Below are positions 22,423 through 33,300 of a stretch of DNA of 38,166 nucleotides, in pieces. Made by a program: the position numbers and the translations under genes. The stretch comes from a virus. The stretch spans positions 1 to 38,166 of IMG/VR virus record IMGVR_UViG_3300017709_000009; one strand, written 5' to 3'. Below the pieces are notes generated by a model. It searched no databases. It was not told the DNA's origin and was given only the letters and a program-made list of their open reading frames with translations. How positions within the stretch are numbered: the first letter of the stretch is position 1; every line of letters begins with the position of its first letter.

Positions 22423-23885
22423 TGGATAAACAAACTATTGAAATATCTAAAGATCTTTATAATAACTTGCAATATAAGCAAGTAATAGATACTTCTTTTT
22501 CTGAATTAAAAAATAGTAAAGAACCCTTATCTTTAGATAAATTTTTTAATGACTTTGATAGAATATTTTTAGATATCCCTATTGAAGGGAAACAAAGTCT
22601 TAATAGTATTTTTACTAGGATTAATGAAATTTTAAACCAGGGGATCGATCCTAAAGACCAAGAAATAGAAGATTTATTAAACCAAATTTCTTCTTTACAA
22701 GAAGAACTTAATAAAATTAAAGATGTTAGTGAAGAAGAAAGCCACCCATTATTTGAAAATGGAAAACTAATAAAAAATTCTTCTACAGATGAAAAATACA
22801 TAATGGAAAGGGGTAAAAAACGCCAAATATTTGATGGAGATACTGAAAAAGTATTAATCCAATTAAATGGTGGTAATGTTAGTACTCCTTTTAATGAAGT
22901 TTGTATTCAATTACCTCCTTCTATAATAAATGGGATTGAAGATGGAGTACCTATAAATGATAGTAATTTCAATTTAGCCAACTCTACTATAGATCCCGAA
23001 ATACAACGCCAGATATGGAATAGAGATTGGTCAGACCCCATCTTAAATATAGATTTTGCCAGGACAACTTATGGAGATATAGATGAATACCTATCATCTT
23101 TAGCTAGAGATTTAGATGCTAAAGATAGTGTAATTGAATTTATAGATGAACAAATAGAAAAACGTCTCGAAAATATACGAATTCTTCGTTCTGAAAAAAA
23201 TCCTAATAATGAAGATAGAATTAAAGAATTAAGACAAGAAGTTGATGATTTAGATGGTAGTCTTGAAAATACTTCTTTAAGAAGAAATGAAGTACAATTA
23301 GCATATACTAGCCTATCTACGGATAGAAATTTATGGTTAGTAGCTGAAAGTAGCGGAGTTAGTACTCTTGATCCTTATAATAACCCTCTTATAAAATATA
23401 GTACACTAAGAGCTAATGCTAAATTTATGGCCGAAAATGATGTTACCCGTAAAAACTGGAAGAGACTAGATGAGGCCCTACAAGATATAGCTAATAGGCA
23501 TAGAGGTGGATCTACATTAAGAACCGCAGAAGAATGGATAGCAGATACTATTGAAGAAATAGGAGGATTATCACCCTTAGCAGTAATAGGAGCAATAACT
23601 GCAGTAGGTGCCGCTACTATATTAACGGGTGGCGCCGCTTTAGCGGGAAGTGCTGCAGCAGTTACTGCAGGAGCCTCAGCAGCTGCAGGAGCCGCTTATA
23701 CAGCGGGGGCTGCTGCGACAATTGCGGGTGCTGGTGGTGCTGGGATAACAGCGGCATTAGAATCTATGGGAGTATCAAATAAAAAGGCTGAAGATATTAT
23801 TTTTATAATAGATGGCACTGTTAGAAAAGCCCAAGTTACAGGTTTTGATGGTACTGAACCTTTATTTACAGATATTGACATTTAA
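22422..23885 (+). CDS. Tail/baseplate protein with Gly/Ala-rich hydrophobic segment
   Basis: 487 residues. The N-terminal part is coiled-coil (IEDLLNQISSLQEELNKIKD, about 81-100); the middle holds another heptad stretch (IEFIDEQIEKRLENIRIL). Residues about 386-446 form a long hydrophobic Gly/Ala run (AVIGAITAVGAATILTGGAA and more), like glycine-zipper membrane segments of pore or tape-measure proteins. A short beta C-terminus follows. The DNA for the run (about 23580-23750) is visibly GC-richer than its surroundings. It could insert in the host membrane during DNA entry. The start overlaps the previous stop (TAATG). Confidence 0.65.
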   Translation: MDKQTIEISKDLYNNLQYKQVIDTSFSELKNSKEPLSLDKFFNDFDRIFLDIPIEGKQSLNSIFTRINEILNQGIDPKDQEIEDLLNQISSLQEELNKIKDVSEEESHPLFENGKLIKNSSTDEKYIMERGKKRQIFDGDTEKVLIQLNGGNVSTPFNEVCIQLPPSIINGIEDGVPINDSNFNLANSTIDPEIQRQIWNRDWSDPILNIDFARTTYGDIDEYLSSLARDLDAKDSVIEFIDEQIEKRLENIRILRSEKNPNNEDRIKELRQEVDDLDGSLENTSLRRNEVQLAYTSLSTDRNLWLVAESSGVSTLDPYNNPLIKYSTLRANAKFMAENDVTRKNWKRLDEALQDIANRHRGGSTLRTAEEWIADTIEEIGGLSPLAVIGAITAVGAATILTGGAALAGSAAAVTAGASAAAGAAYTAGAAATIAGAGGAGITAALESMGVSNKKAEDIIFIIDGTVRKAQVTGFDGTEPLFTDIDI

Positions 23886-26800
23886 TGGATATCAAAAAAA
23901 CTATATTAGAACAAATTAGACCTGAAGATCTGGCACTTTTAGAAGGTAAACCTTTAAAAAGAAAATTCGGTAGGGAAGAAGACAATATTGAAATTCATGT
24001 ATATAGCATGGATGATCAACATTTGATTACATTAAAGGATTTTACTGAATATGAAATTCCTGATGTCATAGATGACAATAAGGGGTATTTTAATGAAATT
24101 ACTTTTAATCCTGATAATATTCTAAGAAAATTAGGATTAAATAGTGGGCAATATAAAATTAAGGTTAATTTTCACAGAAAAAAAATTCAAAATAATTTCG
24201 ATAGAATATTTTTTATAGATGAAATATCACCCAGTAGAACAGAAATAAGAGCCAAACTTAACCCTAATATAAATTCTGCACCTTTAATAAAAGGTATAGA
24301 GGAATTAATAGTAGAATCACAGGGGGCTGACACCCCCTATTTTAAAGATTTTGCCCTTAACTTTGGAGAAAACATAATCCTAACGGGAGTTAATTTAGAA
24401 ACAGAACCTAATCCTAACTTTAGTTTTTTAATTAAATTATATGAACCCATTCCTAATTCTATTGATTTAAAATCAAAATTTAGAATAATAGAAGAATTAA
24501 CTAATCCTATAGAATACATAGTTGACTTAGGTATACCTGAAATCGAAATAGAAACTACAGAACTTAGAGGTCCTAATTTACGAATAGATACTCGTCTTAA
24601 TTCTAGTATTCCTTCTAAATATAAATCCTATAATGAAATACTTAGATCTAATATTACATCATCCCTAAATAATGTTATAAATTCAATATCTGAAAGTATT
24701 CCTATATCGGTGGAATATGATAACTCCAACACTGACTCCGGATTTACATTTGAAAGTTTTACCCATTTTGGATCTGCAGAAGAAAAAATAAAAAATTTCA
24801 ATTATAAATTAGAATTAATAGAAACCTATAATTCTCAAAGTAGTTATATTGAAACTATTAGTAATTATAACTCTAATCCTACATTAACCATAGAAAGACA
24901 AAATAATTTAAATTTAGCTAATAAAATTATACAAAACTTTAATGGTTATGAAAAATTTTTATACTTTGAAAGTGGAACCTATGCGTGGCCTAAATCCGAC
25001 TCTAGTAAACCTTATAATAATAGACCAACTACTTCTTCAGAAGCACTAACTTGGTTTGGTAGTAAAATCCCCACAGATTCCAATTATGGAGGTCAAATAT
25101 TAAGTGCTTCCCAATTTGATGACCAAAATCTTTATATACTAAGAAATACTATCCCACAATATATCCTTGATAACGATCAAAACAGTGAATTTATTACTTT
25201 TGTTGATATGGTAGGTCAACATTTTGATAATATATGGTTATATATTGAAAATATTACTGATAAAAACATAGCTGATAATTCCCTTAATAGGGGTATTTCT
25301 AAAGAATTAGTATTTAATGCTTTAAAAGAACGTGGTATCCCTGCTTTTGACCAATTCGAAAATTCAAGTTTATTTGAATATCTTATAGGGGGGGATATTA
25401 ATGGTAATTTTCAATATCAAGCACCCACATCACAAAGTATGGTAAGTGCCTCTAATGATGGTTCAATCCCCAAAGAAGATATTACTAAAGAAGTATGGAA
25501 AAGATTATATCATAATACTCCTTATCTTTTAAAAACAAAAGGTACTGAACGTGGTATTAAAGCTTTACTTGCTTGTTATGGTATACCCGAAACCATCCTT
25601 CACGTTAAAGAATATGGGGGACCCGTAGCCGATAAATCTACATTTAGAACATTTAGTTATGAAAAAACTACTAAGGCCCTTTATTTTAATAATGCAACGG
25701 CAACTAGTTTAAATGTTATTACTTCCCCTACATCAGGAAACGGAAAAAAACATTTTGAATTTACTATTATACCTAATAAAATAAACAGAATTAATCCTAT
25801 ATTAAGTTCTTCTACAGCTATAACTTCTATTATATCAAGTTCAAATAATTCTAAAGGTGGGTATTTTTCAGGATCTTTTGGAACTAGTTCGAATTTTCCC
25901 GTCTATAGTGGAAGGCCCCTTACATTTTATGTAGATATAAACTCATCTACTGAATTATCCATAACAGCCTCTACTTATTTAGATAATAATATCCATAACA
26001 TATCATTTACATCCTCATATAGTGGAGATAATTTTAATATAGGAACTTATGGTGTTAAAAATAACTTTTATATTCATAATTTTAAAACATATACAAGTTC
26101 ACTATTTCAATCTGTAAAAGATATACATACTAAAGATCCTAACATAGTAGCTGGTAATAATACTTCATCATATTTTAATGATCTATTATACTATTCACCC
26201 CTAGGGGCTAACCTTAAAACAGAATCCTTATCTGATGGATATCATTTTGAAGATTATTCTCCTAAAAATAATAATTCAGGAAGACTTACTTTAAATGGTG
26301 ACTTAGTTAGAACTAGTTATGGTAATATTCAGTATACCCACCACTTAAATACACCTGATACTGTAGGGGTAAGCATGGCATCTGAAAAAGTTAGATATGA
26401 TAATGGTACTATTAATGATAATATATTATCACCTTTTATTAAAAGTGAAGAATCTTCTTTAGACCGCCAACCACCCGATTATTCTACTTTAGGAGTATTT
26501 TTTTCACCTACATTTGAAATTAATGAAGACATAATATATACCCTAGGAGGATTCAGAATGGACGATTATATAGGTAATCCTAGACATTTATCTAGTGGTA
26601 GTTATCCTGATTTAAAATCATTAAGAGATATATATGCTAATAAGGTAGATCGTAGATATAATTTCTTTGATTATATTAAAACTATTCAATATTTTGATCA
26701 TACTATATTTAAGATTATTGAAGAATTTACTCCCGCTAAAGCTAATCTAAAAACTGGTTTAGTAATAGAACCCCACTATTTACAGAGGGATAAATTTCCA

Positions 26801-27166
26801 TATGCTAATACAGATTTTTCTAATGTAGAAATTAATAATGCCAACTATTGTGGAACTGGATCAATTTCTGCTGATTATATTTTAAATGAAACAGATATTA
26901 ATGTTATTAATACTTTTGATGGATCTGCGGGGAATATTGAAAATAATTTCATATATGGCGGGTATAGCAACAAATATTATAAAATAACTTCTAAATATAA
27001 CCACCCAACAGAAGATAATGCTATAAATGATACAACCCAGAATTCAACATTTGCGGGAGCGGATTTTAATATAGATTCTAATAGGTCTTCAGGAGCAATA
27101 TCTAATAATTTTTATCAAGGTCCTACCACATCTGCGGATTCGGATAGTGCACCCGCAGGTGATTAA
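23885..27166 (+). CDS. Large baseplate/tail protein (gp7-like position) with lectin-like region
   Basis: 1093 residues. The N-terminal 150 residues form two small beta domains (DLALLEGKPLKRKFG, IRPEDLA). A central helical domain contains ITKEVWKRLYHNTPYLLKTK and GTERGIKALLACYGIPETIL (about 540-580), which I recall as strongly conserved in large tail proteins of marine T4-like phages. After residue 597 a beta-sandwich region like a LamG/concanavalin fold follows (HFEFTIIP, NNFYIHNFKTYTSSLFQ). The last 100 residues are Asn/Ser-rich. Size and place after gp6 suggest a wedge protein (gp7-like) that also carries receptor-facing domains. Confidence 0.7.
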   Translation: MDIKKTILEQIRPEDLALLEGKPLKRKFGREEDNIEIHVYSMDDQHLITLKDFTEYEIPDVIDDNKGYFNEITFNPDNILRKLGLNSGQYKIKVNFHRKKIQNNFDRIFFIDEISPSRTEIRAKLNPNINSAPLIKGIEELIVESQGADTPYFKDFALNFGENIILTGVNLETEPNPNFSFLIKLYEPIPNSIDLKSKFRIIEELTNPIEYIVDLGIPEIEIETTELRGPNLRIDTRLNSSIPSKYKSYNEILRSNITSSLNNVINSISESIPISVEYDNSNTDSGFTFESFTHFGSAEEKIKNFNYKLELIETYNSQSSYIETISNYNSNPTLTIERQNNLNLANKIIQNFNGYEKFLYFESGTYAWPKSDSSKPYNNRPTTSSEALTWFGSKIPTDSNYGGQILSASQFDDQNLYILRNTIPQYILDNDQNSEFITFVDMVGQHFDNIWLYIENITDKNIADNSLNRGISKELVFNALKERGIPAFDQFENSSLFEYLIGGDINGNFQYQAPTSQSMVSASNDGSIPKEDITKEVWKRLYHNTPYLLKTKGTERGIKALLACYGIPETILHVKEYGGPVADKSTFRTFSYEKTTKALYFNNATATSLNVITSPTSGNGKKHFEFTIIPNKINRINPILSSSTAITSIISSSNNSKGGYFSGSFGTSSNFPVYSGRPLTFYVDINSSTELSITASTYLDNNIHNISFTSSYSGDNFNIGTYGVKNNFYIHNFKTYTSSLFQSVKDIHTKDPNIVAGNNTSSYFNDLLYYSPLGANLKTESLSDGYHFEDYSPKNNNSGRLTLNGDLVRTSYGNIQYTHHLNTPDTVGVSMASEKVRYDNGTINDNILSPFIKSEESSLDRQPPDYSTLGVFFSPTFEINEDIIYTLGGFRMDDYIGNPRHLSSGSYPDLKSLRDIYANKVDRRYNFFDYIKTIQYFDHTIFKIIEEFTPAKANLKTGLVIEPHYLQRDKFPYANTDFSNVEINNANYCGTGSISADYILNETDINVINTFDGSAGNIENNFIYGGYSNKYYKITSKYNHPTEDNAINDTTQNSTFAGADFNIDSNRSSGAISNNFYQGPTTSADSDSAPAGD

Positions 27167-27180
27167 AAAATAAATACATA

Positions 27181-28518
27181 ATGCCACAAGATAATACACA
27201 AGGTACTTTAAGTTCAATGATCCCACAAGGGACCCCTGCTGCTCCTGTACAAAAGCCCCCTTCATTTGGTGCTAAATTATTAGGAAATAAAGAATTTTCT
27301 GTAGAACTAAATGATGCTGTTTTTGAAACTAAAGCTTGGAAAGGAAGTAGATATGATGGTCACCAATTGGAAGCCACTAAAATAAATACTTTTACTGCGG
27401 GTGATGTTACCTATGGTAAAACTCCTGTAATTGAAAAATATAGTAGAAATCTTTATGTTGGGAATAGAATTATAGGACATGATACTAATCCTACATTTGA
27501 TAATCCTAACCCAGGTTTTAGTAAAAAATCTTTTATTAATGTTGAAGGTTATTATACTATAAATTCAGATGATACTGTAAGTAGAGTTGGAGTAAATTTT
27601 AATGATGTTAATTCTAGAAAAGGATTTGAAAGATCATTTAGAGAAGATTTTTTTATGGGATCCCAAGCATCTATTATGGTTTTAGATAAAGGTGTAGAAC
27701 ATAAATTAAAAAACACATATAACGTAGACTTTAATGAAGGTTTACTTTCTAGAGTAATCCAAATAAGCGGATCAGCAGTTAGTGATATATTTACCTTTGG
27801 CTCAGATACTTCTACTATTAATAATGATGGCACTATTCTTCCCGCTGTAGTTTTTTCTATCCAAATTTCTAATACTTCACTACCTAACACTACTATTACA
27901 GTTTTTGATAATAATCAAAGTAAATATTATTCTGATGTTAATGGTAGTGGAACAAATGTAATTTTAGGACCAACAGTTATTGAAAAATTTAATACATTTT
28001 TTGATACTGCTAAAAGTGAGCATCTTAAGTCTCCTTCTTCAAATAAATTTTATATGGAATTTATTTCTTCTAACCCATATAAATTTAATACTTTTTCAGA
28101 AGGATTAAAGCAAGTAAACACCTTTGAAATTGATTTTAACTCAACTATTACAGGATCTACTAATGCTGAATTTTCGGGGAGATTTAAAAATATCCCCCAA
28201 TTTACTAATCCAAATGCTATAGGTAGTTTTCATTTTTATTCATTTAATGACCCAAATGCAACACCGGGTAATGTAAATATTTATAAACTAAATCCAATAC
28301 CATCATTATTAGTTGATATGATAAAAGAAGAAGATTTACCAAATGGTATTGGAGATGAAGGGTTTATAATTATACCTGAAAATTTTGACCCCAGACTAAG
28401 ACCCCAAATTAATAAAATTTTAAAAGATAAATTAGGTTTTGATGTTGAAGGGGGTTTTAATAGAAATGATGATTTTAATCCATTTGATGGAAGATTTTTT
28501 GGGTTTAGAGGAAGTTAA
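27181..28518 (+). CDS. Tail structural protein, function unknown
   Basis: 445 residues. A Pro/Gln-rich N-terminus (SMIPQGTPAAPVQKPPSFGA) precedes beta-rich sequence with WKGSRYDGHQLEATKIN and YSRNLYVGNRIIG. The C-terminal 110 residues contain EEDLPNGIGDEGFIIIPENF and a Phe/Gly-rich end (FDGRFFGFRG). No signal peptide or enzyme motif. Located inside the tail operon 14 bases after the large tail gene, it is almost certainly a virion protein; its position in the particle is unknown. Confidence 0.65.
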   Translation: MPQDNTQGTLSSMIPQGTPAAPVQKPPSFGAKLLGNKEFSVELNDAVFETKAWKGSRYDGHQLEATKINTFTAGDVTYGKTPVIEKYSRNLYVGNRIIGHDTNPTFDNPNPGFSKKSFINVEGYYTINSDDTVSRVGVNFNDVNSRKGFERSFREDFFMGSQASIMVLDKGVEHKLKNTYNVDFNEGLLSRVIQISGSAVSDIFTFGSDTSTINNDGTILPAVVFSIQISNTSLPNTTITVFDNNQSKYYSDVNGSGTNVILGPTVIEKFNTFFDTAKSEHLKSPSSNKFYMEFISSNPYKFNTFSEGLKQVNTFEIDFNSTITGSTNAEFSGRFKNIPQFTNPNAIGSFHFYSFNDPNATPGNVNIYKLNPIPSLLVDMIKEEDLPNGIGDEGFIIIPENFDPRLRPQINKILKDKLGFDVEGGFNRNDDFNPFDGRFFGFRGS

Positions 28519-28535
28519 AATAAGTATAAAAGATA

Positions 28536-28544
28536 TATATTTAT
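28536..28544 (+). promoter_or_regulatory. TATATTTAT element, candidate late promoter
   Basis: TATATTTAT lies 17 bases before the ATG at 28562, in a 43-base AT-rich gap, followed by AAACAAATAAAATAAC. Its spacing to the ATG is the same as at 10814. Confidence 0.35.
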
Positions 28545-28561
28545 AAACAAATAAAATAACT

Positions 28562-29254
28562 ATGGGATATTTAAATAATAATACAATAATAGTAGATGCT
28601 ATTTTAACTAAAAAAGGAAGAGAAGCCTTATCAAAACAGGATGGATCTTTCAATATAACCCAATTTGCTTTAGGGGATGATGAAATAGATTACACATTAT
28701 TTAATGAAAATCACCCTAACGGATCACAATACTCGGGGGAAGCTATTGAAAATATGAGTATATTAGAAGCTATCCCTGATGATCGTTATATTATGAAATC
28801 TAAATTAGTTACTCTTCCTAGAGGAACCTCCAAGATGCCCGTAGTAACCGCTAATACATCTAAAATTACTCTTTCTTTAGGATCTACTACAAATGTTAAT
28901 CCTACTACCCTTAATTTTAATGGTACTAGTAATTTAAAAGAACCAGGAGGATATATAGCTACTATAGGAGATCGCCGTTTACTCCAAACATTCACAGGAA
29001 CCGCTGCAAAAGGAGCACGCGTGTCTAGAAGACGTCCTTATTCAAATACCCCTATAGCAGAATCAGTAGTAGGTCAGTCTTTTACTCTTACTGCTATTAA
29101 TTCCCAAACACTATTTGGTACTTCTAATAAACTATTAACCTCTATTATTATAGAAGGTAGGGATAGCGGAGCTAGAGTTACGATCCCTGTAGAAATTAGT
29201 AAAGAAGTTATAGCAATAACTGCTGATCAAAATGTATCAGGAACTGTAAAATAA
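28562..29254 (+). CDS. Virion structural protein (tail/fiber network)
   Basis: 230 residues. The N-terminus (MGYLNNNTIIVDAILTKKGR, then ALSKQDGSFNITQFALGDDE and IDYTLF) is a pattern I recall from structural proteins of marine T4-like phages. The middle has a small beta domain with a basic patch (GDRRLLQTF, RVSRRRPYS). The end resembles an immunoglobulin-like strand set (SIIIEGRDSGARVTIPVEIS). It starts a group of three fiber-type genes. Exact role unknown; it may attach fibers to the baseplate. Confidence 0.7.
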   Translation: MGYLNNNTIIVDAILTKKGREALSKQDGSFNITQFALGDDEIDYTLFNENHPNGSQYSGEAIENMSILEAIPDDRYIMKSKLVTLPRGTSKMPVVTANTSKITLSLGSTTNVNPTTLNFNGTSNLKEPGGYIATIGDRRLLQTFTGTAAKGARVSRRRPYSNTPIAESVVGQSFTLTAINSQTLFGTSNKLLTSIIIEGRDSGARVTIPVEISKEVIAITADQNVSGTVK

Positions 29255-29264
29255 AAAATTAATC

Positions 29265-30305
29265 ATGTCAACATTTGTACGTTTAACATCCGACGATATA
29301 GTAATTAACACTGAAAAGGTCTCTACTTCAACTTGGAGTAATAATGTTAATAATTTAACCACTGCTCATACTTCAAGTACCCAAGCAGTATTTACTAGTG
29401 CTACTTCTAGCGGCCAATTTTATATTGACGTATTTAATGTTGCTACTGATTCTACTTCTATTACCCCCGAAGTTCAATATTCAATATCATATGGCCATAA
29501 AAATGGAAGTGGTTCATTAGATTTTACTAATGAAACAGGATCTTTTGGTTTAAGTGCTACAAGAGATATATATGGGCAATATAGATCATTAGTATTTGGT
29601 ACTGAAACTCGTAATTTTAGTTTTGATAACCACACACCAGATGATATTTATGTTTTAAATGTAGAACGAGCTAGATATAAACAATCCCTAAAACCGGGTT
29701 CTTTAAATTTTAAACTTAAAAAAGGATCTGCTGAATTATTTTTAACCGACGATTCAGTTACTACTACAGGTAGCGCAGTATTAACGAATTTAGGGAGACA
29801 ATATAATATAGTTTCTGGATCTAATGGAACCATGTTAGGAACAAATCTAACAAGAGTAACAGATTCAGGTAGCTATGGATTATTTTACCCAGATGCTGGT
29901 GTAATTATCTTAAATCCAGATGCCTTAGATGCCGCTACTGCTGATAAGGGTTTAAATTTAGGTACAGCTACTAATGCTAATACTTCAGATAAGAATAATG
30001 AAAAACTGTTTAATGCTGTTTCTTCATCGGGTTATTTTATAGTAGATTCAGAAGAAACTATCTCATCTCAATTCTATTTTATAAGGGCACGTAATAAAGA
30101 ATTTAACTATTCTACAAATCCTACTTTCATAGATAATAATGGTAATTTAAACTTTGATTCTATGATTGATGCTCCTAAGTCATATATTACTACAATAGGG
30201 TTATATAATGATGCTAATGAATTGCTTGCAGTAGCAAAATTAAGTCAACCTATAACTAAGGACTTTACTAAAGAAGCACTAATTAAAGTTAAACTTGATT
30301 ATTAA
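29265..30305 (+). CDS. Fiber/baseplate protein sharing a C-terminal module with the next gene
   Basis: 346 residues. The N-terminal MSTFVRLTSDDIVINTEKV leads to a long Ser/Thr/Asn-rich beta region. Near the end, EFNYSTNPTF is followed by the module YITTIGLYNDANELLAVAKL with SQPITKDFTKEALIKVKLD. A related version (YVTTIGLYNEEGELLVIGKL with GQP) ends the neighbouring 1599-residue protein, so both probably share an attachment domain. The stop overlaps the next start (TAATG at 30303-30307). Confidence 0.7.
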   Translation: MSTFVRLTSDDIVINTEKVSTSTWSNNVNNLTTAHTSSTQAVFTSATSSGQFYIDVFNVATDSTSITPEVQYSISYGHKNGSGSLDFTNETGSFGLSATRDIYGQYRSLVFGTETRNFSFDNHTPDDIYVLNVERARYKQSLKPGSLNFKLKKGSAELFLTDDSVTTTGSAVLTNLGRQYNIVSGSNGTMLGTNLTRVTDSGSYGLFYPDAGVIILNPDALDAATADKGLNLGTATNANTSDKNNEKLFNAVSSSGYFIVDSEETISSQFYFIRARNKEFNYSTNPTFIDNNGNLNFDSMIDAPKSYITTIGLYNDANELLAVAKLSQPITKDFTKEALIKVKLDY

Positions 30306-33300
30306 TGTTTGTATACAAGAAGCTAAAAGCTTCAGATGTGAGCCGAACTCCATTTGAGGCTCATAAACAATACAACATAACGGCTAATAATACTAGCTCG
30401 TTAGGTATAGATTTTTTTAGTGCACGTTTTAGTTCAGAAAGTAAAGATTTATTTTCTTTAAATGACCCCAATGAAACCAAAAAATATTTTCAATTAGATA
30501 AATTTTATTATAATAAAGATTTTGGTAATAATATAGGGGGATTAGAGTATGAAGATCAGGAAACTCGTTTATATAAAGAATTAAATATAATTTCTATACC
30601 CCAGGGATTATTTGGGAGTGGAATCCAAAAAAGTACCTTAAACTTATTTGAAACTTATATAGATGACTCTAAAGGAAACCTTTATGATTCTTCTATTGCC
30701 CTTACAAACTACCCTACAGATAAAGAAAGAGTTCTATATATTGCCCCTGTTAAAGGATTTAAATTAAGTAATCTTAATAAAGATTACAACACAGGATATT
30801 CCATAGTGAATGCCCCATCTACTTTAGATAAAGTCATTTATGATGATTCTCTTTATTTAAACACTGTAGAATATATTAGTAGTTCTATAACTCATTTATC
30901 TGATTTAAATTGTACTGGTATAAATTTAGAAAGCGGATATGTAAAATCACCCCATTCAAATAATATAAATTTTGGATCTAACCAAGATTTTACAATTAGT
31001 TTTTATTATAAAACCCCTACACTTTCAGGAACCAAATATTTAATAGCTAAATCTTATAGCAAAACCGTTATTAATAGTCCTGAAAATGGTAATACTAGGA
31101 TAACAGGTAGTTTACAACCAACAGAAATAGATGCTGGAACCTCATATCCTTTTGAAGTTTACCTTACAGATAATCAAATTAATTTTGCTAGAGCCGATCA
31201 GGATATAACTTCTTTAGCTACTAGTTCGGCAGTTTTAAGTGATGATACTTTATATCATATAGCCTGTGTTAAAACCGGTAGTAATTTACACATATACTTA
31301 AATGGTAATTTAACGGGAAGTGATAGTGATAATACTAATATTACTAAAAATAAAGCTAATCTATATATAGGTAATAGAGGAGGAACTCGTAGTGAATATA
31401 ATTCAGCGGGGGGTAATATTTCACAGTTAATGATTTTTAATAAAGGTCTTAATAATACACAAATATCTAATGTTTCTTCTTCTATAACTGGGTTGCCTTA
31501 TATAGGAAATGTTTTTTATGAAAACGGATTAATAACTATTACTTCACCTAAATTTACTAATACTTTAGGTAATATAAACGAAAGTGCTTATGGTCAAGTA
31601 ACTATAGGACCCACCTATGGAGTTCCAAGTGATTTTGATTTAAGAGTACTTAAGAGTGAAGGTGGTATTATATTTTCTTCTTCATTTAGGGCTTATGAGT
31701 TTTCTTTAGAAGAGGATAATGTATTTAGTGACACACTTTATAATACTATTGATTTTCAAAATACGGGGTCTTTAGGATCATTTATATCTTCCTCAAACCA
31801 AACAGGGGACTCTGTTGTAGGGAATTTTTCATTATTTGAACCCCAACCTTCCCAAGAAAGAAGTGAGACATTTTCTATAACGGCTTTTAAAACTTTCCCC
31901 CAACATAATGGGGGTATTTATAATACCCCACAAACCGTAGATATATTATCAACTAGTCAATTTCTTCACCCCTCCTCTTCTACGGGTGGTTTTAATCCTA
32001 CAGACTCTACAAATATAGAAGCTAAAACAACAGTGTGGGCTGTAAGTGCATCCGAATCATCAACCCTAGTCAATACTAATATAAAAGCAAGTGCATCTCA
32101 ATTTTTAATTGATGAATCCTTCCCTACATCAGATTCTTCTATATCAGATACTGAATTTTCTTACGATCAAAACACAGCAAACTCAGGGGCCTTATATATA
32201 AACAATTATGCTATTGATGGATTAGTTCTAACAGGAAGTTTAAACAATATGCCTAATTATCTTGGGTTTATAAAAAACACAGTAGGTGTATCAGGTATAA
32301 ATGCTAATGGGGATACTAGAATAGGTATTCCTATTGGTGGAACCTCCGGTGGGGGAAATGGATTTATAAATTTTAGAGACGGAGGATATACATTACTTAA
32401 TGCTAATGCTGATATTCAGATTGTTGATGTGCCCGAAGGATCTAATGCGTCTCTTTCATTTAAAATGACTCCTAAATTTACTAATAGTGATTCAGGGACA
32501 TTTAAACAAGTTACTTATAAAATACGTTCGGGATCTGTTGTTATAGCAAGTGACTCTGCTACTATACCATTCGCTACAACCCCCCTTAGCGTAACTCCAT
32601 TAACAGTGACACGTTTTATATCTGCTAGTGATGAATATGATATGACTATAGATATGGGGGGTGATCCTTCATTAGAAATGACTGAAGCTACTCTTGAGGT
32701 AATAAGCCAATTACCTGAAGAAGGAAAACTTAATAAAGTAGCTTTAATAAATAATTCTATAGTATTAGATGATAGAGATAATGATCGAACTAAAAAATAT
32801 ACAGTTCAAATAGATGAAATTCATACTAGTGCTTCTAACCAAGCTACAGGTCCTAATTTTAATAGTATAACTGAGGGAACTTTAAAAATAACTTTAGAGA
32901 GAGTATTTCAAGGAGTAGCTACTAATATTACAAGTTCATTATATGGTCCCGCAACAGTGTCAGGTTCTTTCTTTAAATTTATAGATCTTGATAATATAGA
33001 TGGTAATGGTACTATAAATACTCATTTAAGTTATTTACGTACTAAAATAGAGTTAATTGATACTTCCTCAGAAAATACATTACAAGCTTTTAGTCCAGGT
33101 GAAGGTTTTTACATTAAAAATTTCCGAGTTAAAGAAATCAGTGGATCTATAATAGCACAAACAACAGCAAATTTAGGTTCATCTACTTCATTTATTACAA
33201 ATGAACCTGTTCCTTACATGAATACATTAGGTCCAGTAAGTGAATATACTAATTCTACTTTTAATATAACCAGTGTTACTAGTCCCACACAAATAGTTTC

